Below are positions 1 through 7,715 of a stretch of DNA of 64,000 nt, one piece after another. Position 1 is the first letter of the stretch, and every line of letters starts with the position of its first letter. Origin of the DNA: Clostridium hydrogenum (GTDB taxonomy: Bacteria; Bacillota; Clostridia; Clostridiales; Clostridiaceae); the NCBI RefSeq assembly GCF_021432385.1, contig NZ_JAEACT010000005.1, positions 124,001 through 188,000 of the forward strand. Direction: 5' to 3'. Made by a program: the position numbers and the translations under genes. The notes beneath the pieces were generated by a model, which saw only the letters and a program-made list of their open reading frames with translations, made no database searches and was not told the DNA's origin.

Positions 1-1
1 A

Positions 2-208
2 GCAATGAGGATATATGAGCTAATAGATGAACCAATGACAATGGAAGATATTATGAAGGCGGTTATTAAAAGTTTTGCAATTAAGGTAAAGGATATGCAT
101 AAGTATTATGTTATTGAAAGAATGTTAAAGTCTTATGTAGAATATTTATATGATATAGAGAAGCTTAAGCTGATTATGGAAAATGGATTTCTTAAGTATA
201 CTAAATAA
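2..208 (+). CDS. C-terminal fragment of an unidentified protein (5' end outside window)
   Basis: The reading frame is open to the left edge, so the first methionine at base 5 is probably internal and the visible 68 codons are a C-terminus. The segment is mainly helical and charged, with a pattern (MKAVIKSF, then KYYVIERML, then LIMENGFLKY) that would fit the small C-terminal winged helix of metallo-beta-lactamase-fold hydrolases. I cannot see any catalytic motif to confirm this. It ends 100 bases before a family A palindromic element. The identity is a guess; only the existence of a coding tail is well supported. Confidence 0.45.
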   Translation, partial: AMRIYELIDEPMTMEDIMKAVIKSFAIKVKDMHKYYVIERMLKSYVEYLYDIEKLKLIMENGFLKYTK

Positions 209-310
209 AACATAGCCTAAAAAATTAATAGTTACGGCTAAAGATACGTATTTTGTTTTTCAATATTTAAGAATCAAGGACTGCCGAACTAACAGTATTT
301 AATATGTAAT

Positions 311-558
311 TATTGTGAACCTTTATTCAGAGTACAGAGTACAGATGACAGAGTACAGTTAAGGATGATTTACCTTTCCTTACGTCAGATAAATCTTAAA
401 CTTATATGCTGTTCAGCTCTGCTGAACAACATTAATTCCACGATTGCGTAAGCAATCAAAAACTAAGTTTTAAGATTTTCTGTAGCAAAGAGGAAGAAAA
501 GCATCCTTCACTGTACTCTGTACTCTGTCAACTGTACTCTGAATAATGGTTCGCAATA
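311..558. repeat. Palindromic element A1
   Basis: A long imperfect inverted repeat. The outer arms read TATTGTGAACC and GGTTCGCAATA. Inside them lie tandem copies of AGAGTACAG on the left and their complement CTGTACTCT on the right. The core holds smaller hairpins (GATTTACC...GGTAAATC, a GTTCAGC/GCTGAAC stem-loop, GATTGCGTAAGCAATC). It fills most of the gap between the flanking genes. The rest of 209-732 shows nothing else I recognise. Confidence 0.9.
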
Positions 559-744
559 TTTAAGATTTGTATATTAAATTTTTGTGCGACAGCTCCTTTT
601 TTATCTATATACAAAAAAATTACATTTTAAGATAAAAAGTGTAACCAATTTGTAATTAAAAGGACGAAAATTCGTAACCTATATTGTCGTTATTAGTGAT
701 AGATTATAAGTGGTTGTAAAATTGCTTAAGAGGTGATATTAATA

Positions 745-1653
745 ATGACAAGTGTTGAGGTAAAAAGGAATAAAAATAAAACGAAAAGAACTATAATCCG
801 TGTAAGTATTAGGATATTATTGGTTTTATTGCTGATAAGTGCATTAATATCAATTAAAGATACATATTTTAGTAAAAAACTTAACAGACCTGTAAGTGCA
901 GCAAATAGTATAAAAAAGCATACACCTAAACCAAAGAAAAATAATCCAATAGTAAAGAATGCTGTTGTAATGCGAAATCAAAAAACAGATGATGGCGTAA
1001 AAGTAGAGGATGCCTTCGTTAAAGATGGTAAGAAAACTGCATATTTAACTTTTGATGATGGGCCATCAACTACTGTAACCCCTAAAATACTAGATACATT
1101 AAAGCAATATAATGTACATGCTACATTTTTTTTGATTGGAAAATGCATAGAGGAGAATAATCAAAGTATAAACGTAGTTCGTAGAATTTATGATGAAGGA
1201 AATGCTATTGGAAATCATTCCTACAGTCATGATATGAGAATATTATTCCCTAACAATGCAATTAACGTACAGACTTTTATGGGTGAAGTGGACAAGACTG
1301 AGAGCATTTTAAAAGGCATTTTTGGACAAGATTTTTTTGCTAGACCTTTAAGAGTTCCTGGTGGATATATGTCTAGACAACATTATAATGATCCAAATTT
1401 AGGTAAATTTGACAAAGCTATTAAAGATGATAATTTTGCAAGCATAGATTGGACAGCTTATGGCTTTGACGCTGAGGGTAGACCTAAAAATTATCTTGAA
1501 ATATTCAATAATATAAAGAGAACTGTAGGCAACCAACAAAAGGTAGTTATTTTAATGCATGATACTTATGGAAAAGAACAAACAGCAAAAGCATTACCTT
1601 TAGTAATACAATACTTAAAAGCTCAGGGATATGAATTTAAAACACTAAAATAA
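745..1653 (+). CDS. Polysaccharide deacetylase (NodB/PgdA-like), membrane-anchored
   Basis: This is a 302-residue protein with one N-terminal membrane segment (about residues 20-38), a basic linker, and a NodB-type carbohydrate esterase 4 domain from about residue 98 to the end. The metal and catalytic motifs are visible: TFDDGPS (residues 102-108), the NHSYSH zinc histidines, RVPGG, and a late VVILMHDTYG containing the catalytic histidine. Such enzymes remove acetyl groups from peptidoglycan N-acetylglucosamine outside the cell, which gives lysozyme resistance. I chose ATG 745 rather than the upstream GTG at 733, because AGAGGTG at 730-736 is correctly spaced for 745 and overlaps the GTG. 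The gene stands alone and is followed by a short palindrome. Confidence 0.88.
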   Translation: MTSVEVKRNKNKTKRTIIRVSIRILLVLLLISALISIKDTYFSKKLNRPVSAANSIKKHTPKPKKNNPIVKNAVVMRNQKTDDGVKVEDAFVKDGKKTAYLTFDDGPSTTVTPKILDTLKQYNVHATFFLIGKCIEENNQSINVVRRIYDEGNAIGNHSYSHDMRILFPNNAINVQTFMGEVDKTESILKGIFGQDFFARPLRVPGGYMSRQHYNDPNLGKFDKAIKDDNFASIDWTAYGFDAEGRPKNYLEIFNNIKRTVGNQQKVVILMHDTYGKEQTAKALPLVIQYLKAQGYEFKTLK

Positions 1654-1666
1654 GATATATTTTATT

Positions 1667-1716
1667 GGCTATGTTTTAAATAAGTGTTGATTTTGACACT
1701 TGTTTAAAACATAGTC
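1667..1716. repeat. Short palindrome C1, possible terminator
   Basis: A 21-bp nearly perfect stem (GGCTATGTTTTAAATAAGTGT) closes an 8-base loop. Related copies lie at 11562-11613 and 25807-25855, so this is a mobile or repeated hairpin rather than a private terminator. It could still end transcription of the upstream deacetylase. Confidence 0.75.
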
Positions 1717-1724
1717 ATTTTATA

Positions 1725-1821
1725 GATATACCAGCTCAACTATTAAAATTCATGTGAACCATAATGCCTAGAAGACGGCATTTTGGTACAAATGAATTTT
1801 AAGTTTCGAGATGGTATATCT
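1725..1821. repeat. Imperfect hairpin element B1
   Basis: About 97 bp bounded by GATATACCA and TGGTATATC. Internal paired blocks are TAAAATTCAT/ATGAATTTTA and ACCATAATGCC/GGCATTTTGGT. Relatives lie at 8774-8877, 51306-51404 and 54429-54524, with a short deletion form at 6495-6527. The element lies about 100 bp upstream of the PspC gene. Confidence 0.8.
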
Positions 1822-1929
1822 TTATTAAATAAAAATTTAATAGTTTTTAATTACACAAGCATATATTATATAATAGCGGAAATAAAGATAAACTGCTTAA
1901 ATTTCATTTATAATCCGGGGGTGTAAAAG

Positions 1930-2121
1930 ATGGACAAGAAAGTATATTTATCTAACGAAGATAAAAAGATTTGCGGTGTATGTGGAGGAATTGCGGAATA
2001 TTTTCAAATAGATTCTACACTAGTTAGATTAGCATGGGTACTTTTTATTTTGGCAGGTGGTTCAGGAATTATTGGTTATATAATATGTGCGTTAGTAATA
2101 CCGAAAAATCCAAATCTTTAA
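1930..2121 (+). CDS. PspC domain membrane protein
   Basis: A 63-residue protein that is almost entirely one PspC domain. A short charged N-terminus leads into ICGVCGGIAEYF, a polar LVRLAW segment, and one glycine-containing membrane helix (about residues 35-57) ending VIPKNP. PspC proteins sit in the cytoplasmic membrane and in many bacteria respond to envelope stress. Stand-alone short versions are common in Firmicutes and their exact role is not fixed. The ribosome site GGGGGTG lies eight bases before the ATG. A family A palindrome begins 22 bases after the stop. Confidence 0.9.
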   Translation: MDKKVYLSNEDKKICGVCGGIAEYFQIDSTLVRLAWVLFILAGGSGIIGYIICALVIPKNPNL

Positions 2122-2143
2122 TTAATAAAGAGGAATATGTTTA

Positions 2144-2346
2144 TTTAGAGTAGAGAGTAGAGTGAAGGATGATTTTCTTCCGCTTTGATACAGAAAATCT
2201 TAAACTTAACTGTTGTCAGCTTCGCCGACAACAGCAATGCCGAGATTGCGTAAGCAATCAAAAATAAGTTTTAAGATTTTTCAAAGCGTAGCGGAGAAAA
2301 ATCATCCTTCACTCTACTCTTTAATCTCTACTCTCTACTCTGATTA
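2144..2346. repeat. Palindromic element A2
   Basis: A family A element whose arms use a different tandem unit, GAGTAGAGA, with the complementary TCTACTCTC on the right. The core carries GTTGTCAGC...CGACAAC and GATTGCGTAAGCAATC hairpins and a GGATGATTTTC/GAAAAATCATCC pair. Its right arm overlaps the 3' end of the minus-strand gene that stops at 2328, so it encodes that protein's last residues. Confidence 0.9.
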
Positions 2347-4088
2347 AGTGCAGGAATAAGAGCATCTATACAGTCCTCAATGTTTTTATTAGTTGAATGA
2401 TCGGTTCCAATTTCAATAAGTACTGATTTATTTGATAGGTCTTGGTTATAATACCCTATTCCATAATCATAATAGAATATACGTGTTTTAACTTGGCTTG
2501 AATGTTTAATAGAGGCTATTATTTTGTTAACAAACTTTAAATTCTCTTTATAGTATGGACATTTTCTTGTAAGTATAAAGGTAATGGTATTTGAGTTAGC
2601 ATTAGTTATGTCTGTATCTCGATGAATATCTAAAAGAATTGTTTTGTTGTAATTCTTAACATTTTTCGTTATTATGTCACGTGAGTTTTTAAATGAAGCT
2701 GAATATTCTTTAGGCGCTGTGCATTTTATGAAGTTGCTGTTTAAACCTTCTTTAACAAGCTTATTGTTTATTAAAGCACCTATTTGACATACATTTATGC
2801 CAGATGCTGCTGGATAGTTTTCATCAGGATGACTATCATAAATTACTATATCAGATGAAAATGGTGTAATAGAGCTTGTATCATTAGTTTTTAATGCATT
2901 TATATCAGCAAGCAAATTCACGTGTGATGGGCTGCTAATATAAGGTTTTTTAACATTTGTTTGCGCTTTTGCCACATTAATTATATTTTGATGAAGACTG
3001 GTACTTGGAATATTTACCAAAGAACTTACTCCTGCGATAATAGTGATAATTATACCACCTAACAATATGCTCTTAGAACTTATTTTTTTATATTTTGAAA
3101 TCATAATAATCCTCCTTTTGATTTCAGAATTATTTGTAAGCATAGGAGTGGTTCCCGTAAGTCTTCGGCTGCCCCCACCTAATTCTAGTATTTTTAATAT
3201 TGTATTTCCATATTGTACATTTTCATCTTTAGCTAGATGACTAATTACTTGATAATCACATGAAATCTCGCAATCCTGCCTCATTTTATTAAGACCATAT
3301 AACAAGATAGGGTTGAACCAGTATACAATGAACAATATTGTTATAATCCAGTTTATAAATATATCTTTGCTTTTTAAATGAGATAATTCATGCAGTATAA
3401 TATATTTAAATTCTTTATCAGAAATATTGCCTACTGCTTTTATTGGAATTAATATCTTTGGTTTAAGGATGCCACATAGGGAAGGGGTGCTTATTTCAGA
3501 GGAATACAGTAGCTGCAATTTAGTTTTTATATTCATATCATTTGTGCACTTGCTTAGGATTTTATTATGAGAAAAATTTATATTTTTATCAGAAAACCTA
3601 ATAATTTTTTGAAGTTTTTTATAGCCTAAGGCTAATATTCCTATAAATAGTAGCATTCCAAATATCCATACAAGATATAGGTTTTTTCTGATATTGATTT
3701 GTTTTTTTAATGGTATGCTTGCATTAGTATTAACTAAAATTTTATTTTGGGAATGAATGTTATTTATTGTGCTTGAGTAGTTCATTGGTGCATTTTTAGG
3801 TTGTGATGAAGATTTAATTGGTATCTTTTTTGTATTTTCAGTTGAAGTATTTTGTACATTAAATTTTGTAAGGGCATTAAAGATATTGAAAGAATAGTGA
3901 GGTCCAAGTGGTAACAGTAATTTTATTATCAATATGAGCCATATATAATAATGAAAAGTAGAATTTAGTTTATTTTTAAATAGTATTTTATTAGCTAATA
4001 TCAATAATACAATGCAACTTCCAATTACAGATGAAAGGAAGACTGTCTCAAAAATATCTTCACAACTTATACATATCAAATTTATCAA
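2328..4088 (-). CDS. BlaR1-type M56 metalloprotease fused to a SpoIIP-like amidase domain
   Basis: The N-terminal part has four membrane segments and an M56 peptidase core: HELSH zinc motif (residues 233-237 from the TTG start) and a downstream CEISCD segment that can give the third ligand. A fifth membrane helix follows near residues 340-358. The last 170 residues look like the stage II sporulation protein P amidase domain: IVIYDSHPDENY, ILLDIHRD, TFILTRKCPYYKENLKF, GYYNQDLSNKSVLIEIG. SpoIIP cuts peptide stems from peptidoglycan during engulfment. BlaR1 proteins normally carry a penicillin-binding sensor in that position, so here a wall-cutting or wall-binding domain replaces it. I prefer TTG 4088 because AAGGTGG precedes it and the ATG at 4118 lies inside a likely operator. 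That start also trims the first 10 residues of the longest frame. The C-terminus NQSRE and stop come from repeat A2. No blaI-like gene is adjacent. Confidence 0.82.
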   Translation of the reverse strand: MINLICISCEDIFETVFLSSVIGSCIVLLILANKILFKNKLNSTFHYYIWLILIIKLLLPLGPHYSFNIFNALTKFNVQNTSTENTKKIPIKSSSQPKNAPMNYSSTINNIHSQNKILVNTNASIPLKKQINIRKNLYLVWIFGMLLFIGILALGYKKLQKIIRFSDKNINFSHNKILSKCTNDMNIKTKLQLLYSSEISTPSLCGILKPKILIPIKAVGNISDKEFKYIILHELSHLKSKDIFINWIITILFIVYWFNPILLYGLNKMRQDCEISCDYQVISHLAKDENVQYGNTILKILELGGGSRRLTGTTPMLTNNSEIKRRIIMISKYKKISSKSILLGGIIITIIAGVSSLVNIPSTSLHQNIINVAKAQTNVKKPYISSPSHVNLLADINALKTNDTSSITPFSSDIVIYDSHPDENYPAASGINVCQIGALINNKLVKEGLNSNFIKCTAPKEYSASFKNSRDIITKNVKNYNKTILLDIHRDTDITNANSNTITFILTRKCPYYKENLKFVNKIIASIKHSSQVKTRIFYYDYGIGYYNQDLSNKSVLIEIGTDHSTNKNIEDCIDALIPALNQSRE

Positions 4089-4100
4089 TTCACCACCTTG

Positions 4101-4153
4101 ATTACAAATGTAATTCATGTTTTAAGTTTACAACTGTAATCTTAAATAGTCAA
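4101..4153 (-). promoter_or_regulatory. SigA promoter with two BlaI/MecI-like operators
   Basis: On the minus strand, TTGACT (4148-4153) and TAAACT (4125-4130) are 17 bp apart. ATTACAGTTGTAAA (4127-4140) lies across the spacer and -10 region, and ATTACATTTGTAAT (4101-4114) lies just downstream of the expected start. Both have the TACA-N2-TGTA form of BlaI/MecI operators, and their centres are 26 bp apart. Repression by a BlaI-family protein encoded elsewhere is inferred. Confidence 0.65.
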
Positions 4154-4231
4154 TACATATTTGTAAAAATATTCAAGTGTAATATTGTAAGAGATGTAAT
4201 AGTATAATTTTAATGAAATATATTATTGGGA

Positions 4232-4699
4232 ATGATTATAGTGGAATCAAACATAATACTAGTCATAATACTTGCAATATCTATACTTGGTAAGGCTAAC
4301 TCTGTTTCAATTGCTGTGGCAGCACTATTGATTTTAAAACTCCTTAATGTTGATAAATATGTTTTCCCTATTTTGAATGATAAGGGAATGTTTTGGGGAC
4401 TTGTACTTTTAATAGCTGCTATATTAATACCTATAGCAAAAGGCGATATAACAGCTATTAGTATTAAAGGCAACTTAATGTCTTGGATTGGTATAACTGC
4501 TTTTGTACTTTCATTTTTAACTACGTATTTAAGTGGACTTGGACTTAAGTATTTAACAGTTCAAGGCAATGGCAATATAATGCCAGCACTTATAATTGGT
4601 TCTGTTGCAGCAGCGGCGTTTTTAAAAGGAGTACCGGTAGGACCGTTAATTACATCTGGAATGCTTGCGGTCATTGTGAAAGTGTTTCATAAAGGTTAA
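4232..4699 (+). CDS. DUF441 family membrane protein
   Basis: About 155 residues, nearly all hydrophobic, forming four or five membrane helices with the conserved DUF441 (UPF0756) features LGKANSVSIA near the N-terminus, NDKGMFWGLVLLIAAILIPIA in the middle (written here in parts: NDKGMFWGL, AAILIPIA), and GVPVGPLI near the end. The biochemical function of the family is unknown. The start is uncertain. ATG 4232 keeps the family pattern, while GTG 4241 has better spacing from GGGA. The gene is divergent from the M56-SpoIIP gene, and the 140-base gap between them holds that gene's promoter. Confidence 0.85.
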   Translation: MIIVESNIILVIILAISILGKANSVSIAVAALLILKLLNVDKYVFPILNDKGMFWGLVLLIAAILIPIAKGDITAISIKGNLMSWIGITAFVLSFLTTYLSGLGLKYLTVQGNGNIMPALIIGSVAAAAFLKGVPVGPLITSGMLAVIVKVFHKG

Positions 4700-4701
4700 A
4701 G

Positions 4702-4944
4702 ATTGTGAACCTTTTTTCAGAGTACAGATGACAGAGTACAGAGTACAGTTAAGGATGATTTTCTTCCGCGTTGCTGCAGAAAATCTTATAACTTATTTTT
4801 GATTGCTTACGCAATTGATGCATTAATGTTGTTCAGCGAAGATGACAATATATAAGTTTAAGATTTACCTAACGTAAGGAAAGGTAAATCATCATTAACT
4901 GTACTCTGTCATCTGTACTCTGTACTCTGATTTTTAGTTCGCAA
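4702..4944. repeat. Palindromic element A3
   Basis: A family A copy with outer arms ATTGTGAACC/AGTTCGCAAT and tandem AGAGTACAG units. The order of the core hairpins is inverted relative to A1: the TTTTCTTCCGC hairpin comes first and the GATTTACC hairpin last. It lies between two converging genes. Confidence 0.9.
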
Positions 4945-5014
4945 TAATTTTAGATTAAGATTAAATTAATTTTTAGCATTTTCCTAATTAAAAAGTAATA
5001 ATTTCCATAAGTTA

Positions 5015-6436
5015 TTATCTAAAAATTGGTTGTTTTGATAGAAGTTTATTTAGGTTAAGTTTTATATATGGCATATTGTTTTGTTCAATCTTAAGATGGG
5101 AAATTAAGTCATCAAACTTTAATGAAGTAATTTCATTTGCATCTCTAGATCTTAAATTATAAATTTTATTGCTACTTTCATTTTCACCTATTACAAGTAT
5201 ATGAGGAATCCAAGCTTGCTCACTTATTCTTATTTTCCTTCCAACTCGTTCATCTCTATCATCTATATCAACTCGAATGTTATTCTTAGATAGGTTTTCT
5301 GCTAATTTTAAGCTTTCATCTAAATATAGATCACTTACTGGAATTATTCTAAGCTGAATAGGGCTGAGCCAGTAAGGAAGCATTGGCTTTTCTTTCATTA
5401 GGCTATTTTCAAGTACTGCGTACATCCATCTTTCAATAGAGCCTATGGATGAGTGACAGATTGTGCAGCCTTTTTCTATGCCAGCTTTATCAAGATAATT
5501 TATTCCATATATTTTGGCATCTTTAATGTCCAATTGCACAGTAGATAATTGCATAAAGCTATTATTAAAATCAATTACTTGAAATTCGCTTTTTATTGCC
5601 CAGTAATGTTTCATCTCTGATAATAATTCAATGTAAACAGGACTATCACCATAATTAATAAGTTCAAGTATTTCAGCTTTATTTTCATAATAGAAACTCT
5701 CTACTGCTCTAAATACAGGTACAAATTTAACATCCATAGATTTTGCAAGGTCGTAAAAATTTCTGTATAGTTCTTTATATTCACTAAAGCCTTGAGAGAT
5801 ATCTTCTGTAAAACTGTGAATGTCTGGCATTGAAAATCCACGCAGTCTTTTTAAACCAACAAGAGAACCACTTTTTTCATATCTAAAGCTTTTTGAAAAT
5901 TCATATACCCTAAGCGGTAAGGCTTTGTAGCTTAAGCTCGCTTCTTTGAGCATCCTGAAAAGACCAAAATCACCTGCGAACCTAAGAATGAATTCCTTAT
6001 CTTTTCCTGGTGCGTTTACGATGTAGTGATTTTCATGGAAAGATTGAACTTGTTCCTTTATATCGGGCTCATTGTAGTCATAAATTAAGGGTGTTTCAAT
6101 TTTTAAGGCATTTAATTTATTTTGAGCAATTTCTTCTGCCCAACTTTTAATCAAATCAAAAATTAAATTTCCTTTTGGATAAAATCTAAAATGCCCAGAG
6201 TCACTTGCTGATTCATAATCAACTAGTTCTAATTTTTGCATGGCTTGTATGGATTTTGGACTAGAGTTATTTGGATTCAAGCCGTGCTCATCTAATATAA
6301 ATTTGTTTAGCAAAGGGTAATTTTTAGCTACAAGTTTAATTTGATTAGGATTATCTACAGGATATTCGTCACCATTTTTATTTACAATAATGCATCTCTT
6401 TGAAATTTTAGAATTTATTTGTTCTCTATTTAACAT
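5015..6436 (-). CDS. Second threonyl-tRNA synthetase, archaeal-type core without editing domain
   Basis: A 473-residue class II aminoacyl-tRNA synthetase. A short N-terminal lead reaches SDSGHFRFYPKGNLI near residues 78-92. The class II core follows with FAGDFGLFRML, the motif 2 region YEFSKSFRYEKSGSLVGLKR plus GFSMPDIHSF, a cysteine/histidine pair GCTICHSSIGSIER (motif 3), and a C-terminal anticodon-binding domain starting LPYWLSPIQLRIIPVSD. The layout matches archaeal-type ThrRS more than the usual bacterial enzyme and it lacks the N-terminal TGS and editing domains. It should charge tRNA-Thr, perhaps as a stress or drug-insensitive duplicate. GGGAGG precedes the ATG by eight bases. A leader peptide and a terminator lie upstream. 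Ser or Pro specificity is less likely but cannot be excluded. Confidence 0.75.
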   Translation of the reverse strand: MLNREQINSKISKRCIIVNKNGDEYPVDNPNQIKLVAKNYPLLNKFILDEHGLNPNNSSPKSIQAMQKLELVDYESASDSGHFRFYPKGNLIFDLIKSWAEEIAQNKLNALKIETPLIYDYNEPDIKEQVQSFHENHYIVNAPGKDKEFILRFAGDFGLFRMLKEASLSYKALPLRVYEFSKSFRYEKSGSLVGLKRLRGFSMPDIHSFTEDISQGFSEYKELYRNFYDLAKSMDVKFVPVFRAVESFYYENKAEILELINYGDSPVYIELLSEMKHYWAIKSEFQVIDFNNSFMQLSTVQLDIKDAKIYGINYLDKAGIEKGCTICHSSIGSIERWMYAVLENSLMKEKPMLPYWLSPIQLRIIPVSDLYLDESLKLAENLSKNNIRVDIDDRDERVGRKIRISEQAWIPHILVIGENESSNKIYNLRSRDANEITSLKFDDLISHLKIEQNNMPYIKLNLNKLLSKQPIFR

Positions 6437-6451
6437 TGTTAATTCCTCCCA

Positions 6452-6483
6452 ATAAAAAAAGCACTAGAGATTTCTCTAATGCT
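6452..6483 (-). terminator. Attenuator-type terminator in the ThrRS leader
   Basis: On the minus strand, AAAGCATTAGAGA and TCTCTAGTGCTTT form a stem with a very short loop, followed by a T run. It lies directly before the GGGAGG ribosome site of the synthetase, so it would stop transcription before the gene unless it is prevented from forming. Confidence 0.75.
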
Positions 6484-6494
6484 TTAAAATATAA

Positions 6495-6527
6495 ATATAC
6501 CAGTTCGAGTTTTACAGTGGTATATCT
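6495..6527. repeat. Short B-type hairpin in the ThrRS leader
   Basis: ATATACCA and TGGTATAT enclose 17 bases. The ends match the termini of the B elements, so this looks like an internally deleted copy that has become part of the 280-base leader RNA. Confidence 0.6.
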
Positions 6528-6563
6528 TTAATCGTATTTAAACCATGAGCAACCTATATATTG

Positions 6564-6620
6564 ATTGTTCAAGGTTATTTATCATCTATTTATTGGTAGG
6601 TGACGAAGCCTGAACAATCA
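6564..6620 (-). promoter_or_regulatory. Leader hairpin overlapping the end of the leader peptide
   Basis: TTGATTGTTCAGG (inside the leader peptide coding region) pairs with CCTTGAACAATCAA downstream of its stop codon. A ribosome stalled in the leader would cover or free one arm, which is the geometry expected of attenuation control. Confidence 0.5.
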
Positions 6621-6685
6621 AAGAAACATATTATATTTTTCTTATATGAGGTTTTCATGGTGGTTATAAATAATATCTTTCTCAT
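6590..6685 (-). CDS. Leader peptide of the ThrRS gene, 31 codons with four ACC threonines
   Basis: A short frame with a good ribosome site (AAAGGAG, eight bases before ATG). The peptide begins MRKILFITTMKTSYK and ends GFVTYQ. Threonine occurs at residues 8, 9, 12 and 29, and all four codons are ACC, which is uncommon in this AT-rich genome. It lies between a clear promoter and the terminator before the threonyl-tRNA synthetase gene. Ribosome stalling on ACC codons when charged tRNA-Thr is scarce is the natural reading, but that is inference; leader peptides are unusual for synthetases in Firmicutes, where T-boxes dominate. No T-box sequence is visible here. Confidence 0.6.
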   Translation of the reverse strand: MRKILFITTMKTSYKKNIICFFDCSGFVTYQ

Positions 6686-6721
6686 TGTAAGAGCTCCTTT
6701 CATAAAACTAAATTTTTATTC

Positions 6722-6751
6722 ATTATATTCCTAGTTTGTTTAATTTGTCAA
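6722..6751 (-). promoter_or_regulatory. SigA promoter of the leader peptide/ThrRS transcript
   Basis: Minus-strand TTGACA (6746-6751) and TATAAT (6722-6727), 18 bp apart, are both perfect consensus hexamers. The transcript would start near 6715. Confidence 0.75.
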
Positions 6752-6764
6752 CTAGTATTTATTC

Positions 6765-6793
6765 TTGACAATAAATAATAAATACTATATTTT
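6765..6793 (+). promoter_or_regulatory. Probable promoter of ridA
   Basis: TTGACA (6765-6770) is followed after 17 bp by TATTTT (6788-6793), about 70 bases before the start codon. It is divergent from the ThrRS promoter. Confidence 0.55.
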
Positions 6794-6861
6794 ATACTTA
6801 AACTTAGTTAAAATGGATATGTAGAATTTAAAATCAAAATTTGTATCGGAGGAATTTTTAA

Positions 6862-7245
6862 ATGAAAAATATTATAAAAACAGATTCAGCACCAGCAGCA
6901 ATAGGACCATATTCTCAAGCAGTATCAGTTGGAAATTTAGTTTTTGTATCTGGACAAATTCCAGTGAACCCTGAAACAGGGGAAGTTGTAACAGGAGAAG
7001 ATCCTATAGTAGCACAAGCACATAGATCTTTTCAAAACGTAAAAAACATACTTGAATCTCAAAATCTTACTTTGGAAGATGTAGTTAAAACTACTATATT
7101 CATAAGTGATATGAATAATTTCCAAAAAGTAAATGAAGTTTATGCTCAATATTTTAAGAGCAACTTTCCAGCACGTTCATGTGTAGAAGTTTCAAGACTT
7201 CCAAAAGATGTTTTAATTGAAACTGAGGCAATTGCAACAAAGTAG
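6862..7245 (+). CDS. ridA: RidA family enamine/imine deaminase
   Basis: A 127-residue protein typical of the RidA (YjgF/YER057c/UK114) family, which hydrolyses reactive 2-aminoacrylate and other enamines to ketoacids and protects PLP enzymes. Visible signatures are APAAIGPYSQAV near the N-terminus, VFVSGQIP, and the C-terminal PARSCVEVSRLPKD with the substrate-binding arginine, followed by IETEAIA. It forms trimers in the cytoplasm in known members. The ribosome site GGAGG is nine bases before the ATG. The gene is monocistronic, followed by palindrome A4. Confidence 0.95.
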   Translation: MKNIIKTDSAPAAIGPYSQAVSVGNLVFVSGQIPVNPETGEVVTGEDPIVAQAHRSFQNVKNILESQNLTLEDVVKTTIFISDMNNFQKVNEVYAQYFKSNFPARSCVEVSRLPKDVLIETEAIATK

Positions 7246-7267
7246 TAAGCTTTAAAATAGGAATTAA

Positions 7268-7476
7268 ATCAATTCACAATTCACGATGCACAATGAAGGA
7301 TGATTTTCTGTAGCAAAGCTACAGAGAATCTTAAATTTAATTTTTTTATTGTTTTCGCAATAGCACCATTTATGGTGCTAAGCGAAGCTTATAACATTTA
7401 AATTTAAGATTTGCCTGACGTAAGGAAGGCAAATCCTCCTTCATTGTGCATTGTGAACTGTGAATTGTGAATTGAT
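7268..7476. repeat. Palindromic element A4 with a third arm type
   Basis: The arms are tandem CAATTCACAATTCAC-like and GATGCACAATGA units on the left, and their complement (TCATTGTGCATTGTGAA) on the right. The core is family A: GGATGATTTTC, GATTTGCC...GGCAAATC and a GGTGCTAAGC loop. The remaining bases to 7715 are AT-rich with nothing else I can name. Confidence 0.9.
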
Positions 7477-7715
7477 TAAGTTGCGTATTAAGTAATCTTA
7501 GTGCGACAGCTTATTTTTTATGTACCTGTCCCATGTTATATCTTTGTTTCCTAATGTTTAAATAAGTTTGGTAAGTAATATACTAGTTAGGATAATTTAA
7601 ATATTTATGTTATAATTAATTGTAAATAAGTATGTTTGGTAGGATTAAGCAAAAGTGCATATTAAGTTTTTGCAAAATTCTGATGATTTAAGCGTGATGA
7701 AGGGAGTGATGAATT

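Noticed and set aside
311..558. Attachment site or phage remnant for element A1
   Set aside because: The same structure occurs twelve times in the window at unrelated sites, so it is a dispersed repeat, not a phage junction.
4210..4473. 87-codon minus-strand frame over the DUF441 gene
   Set aside because: Antisense to a clear membrane protein gene; its composition is that of a shadow frame.
6437..6720. T-box riboswitch before the ThrRS gene
   Set aside because: The conserved GGGUGGNACCGCG segment and a specifier loop could not be found; a leader peptide with ACC codons explains the layout better.
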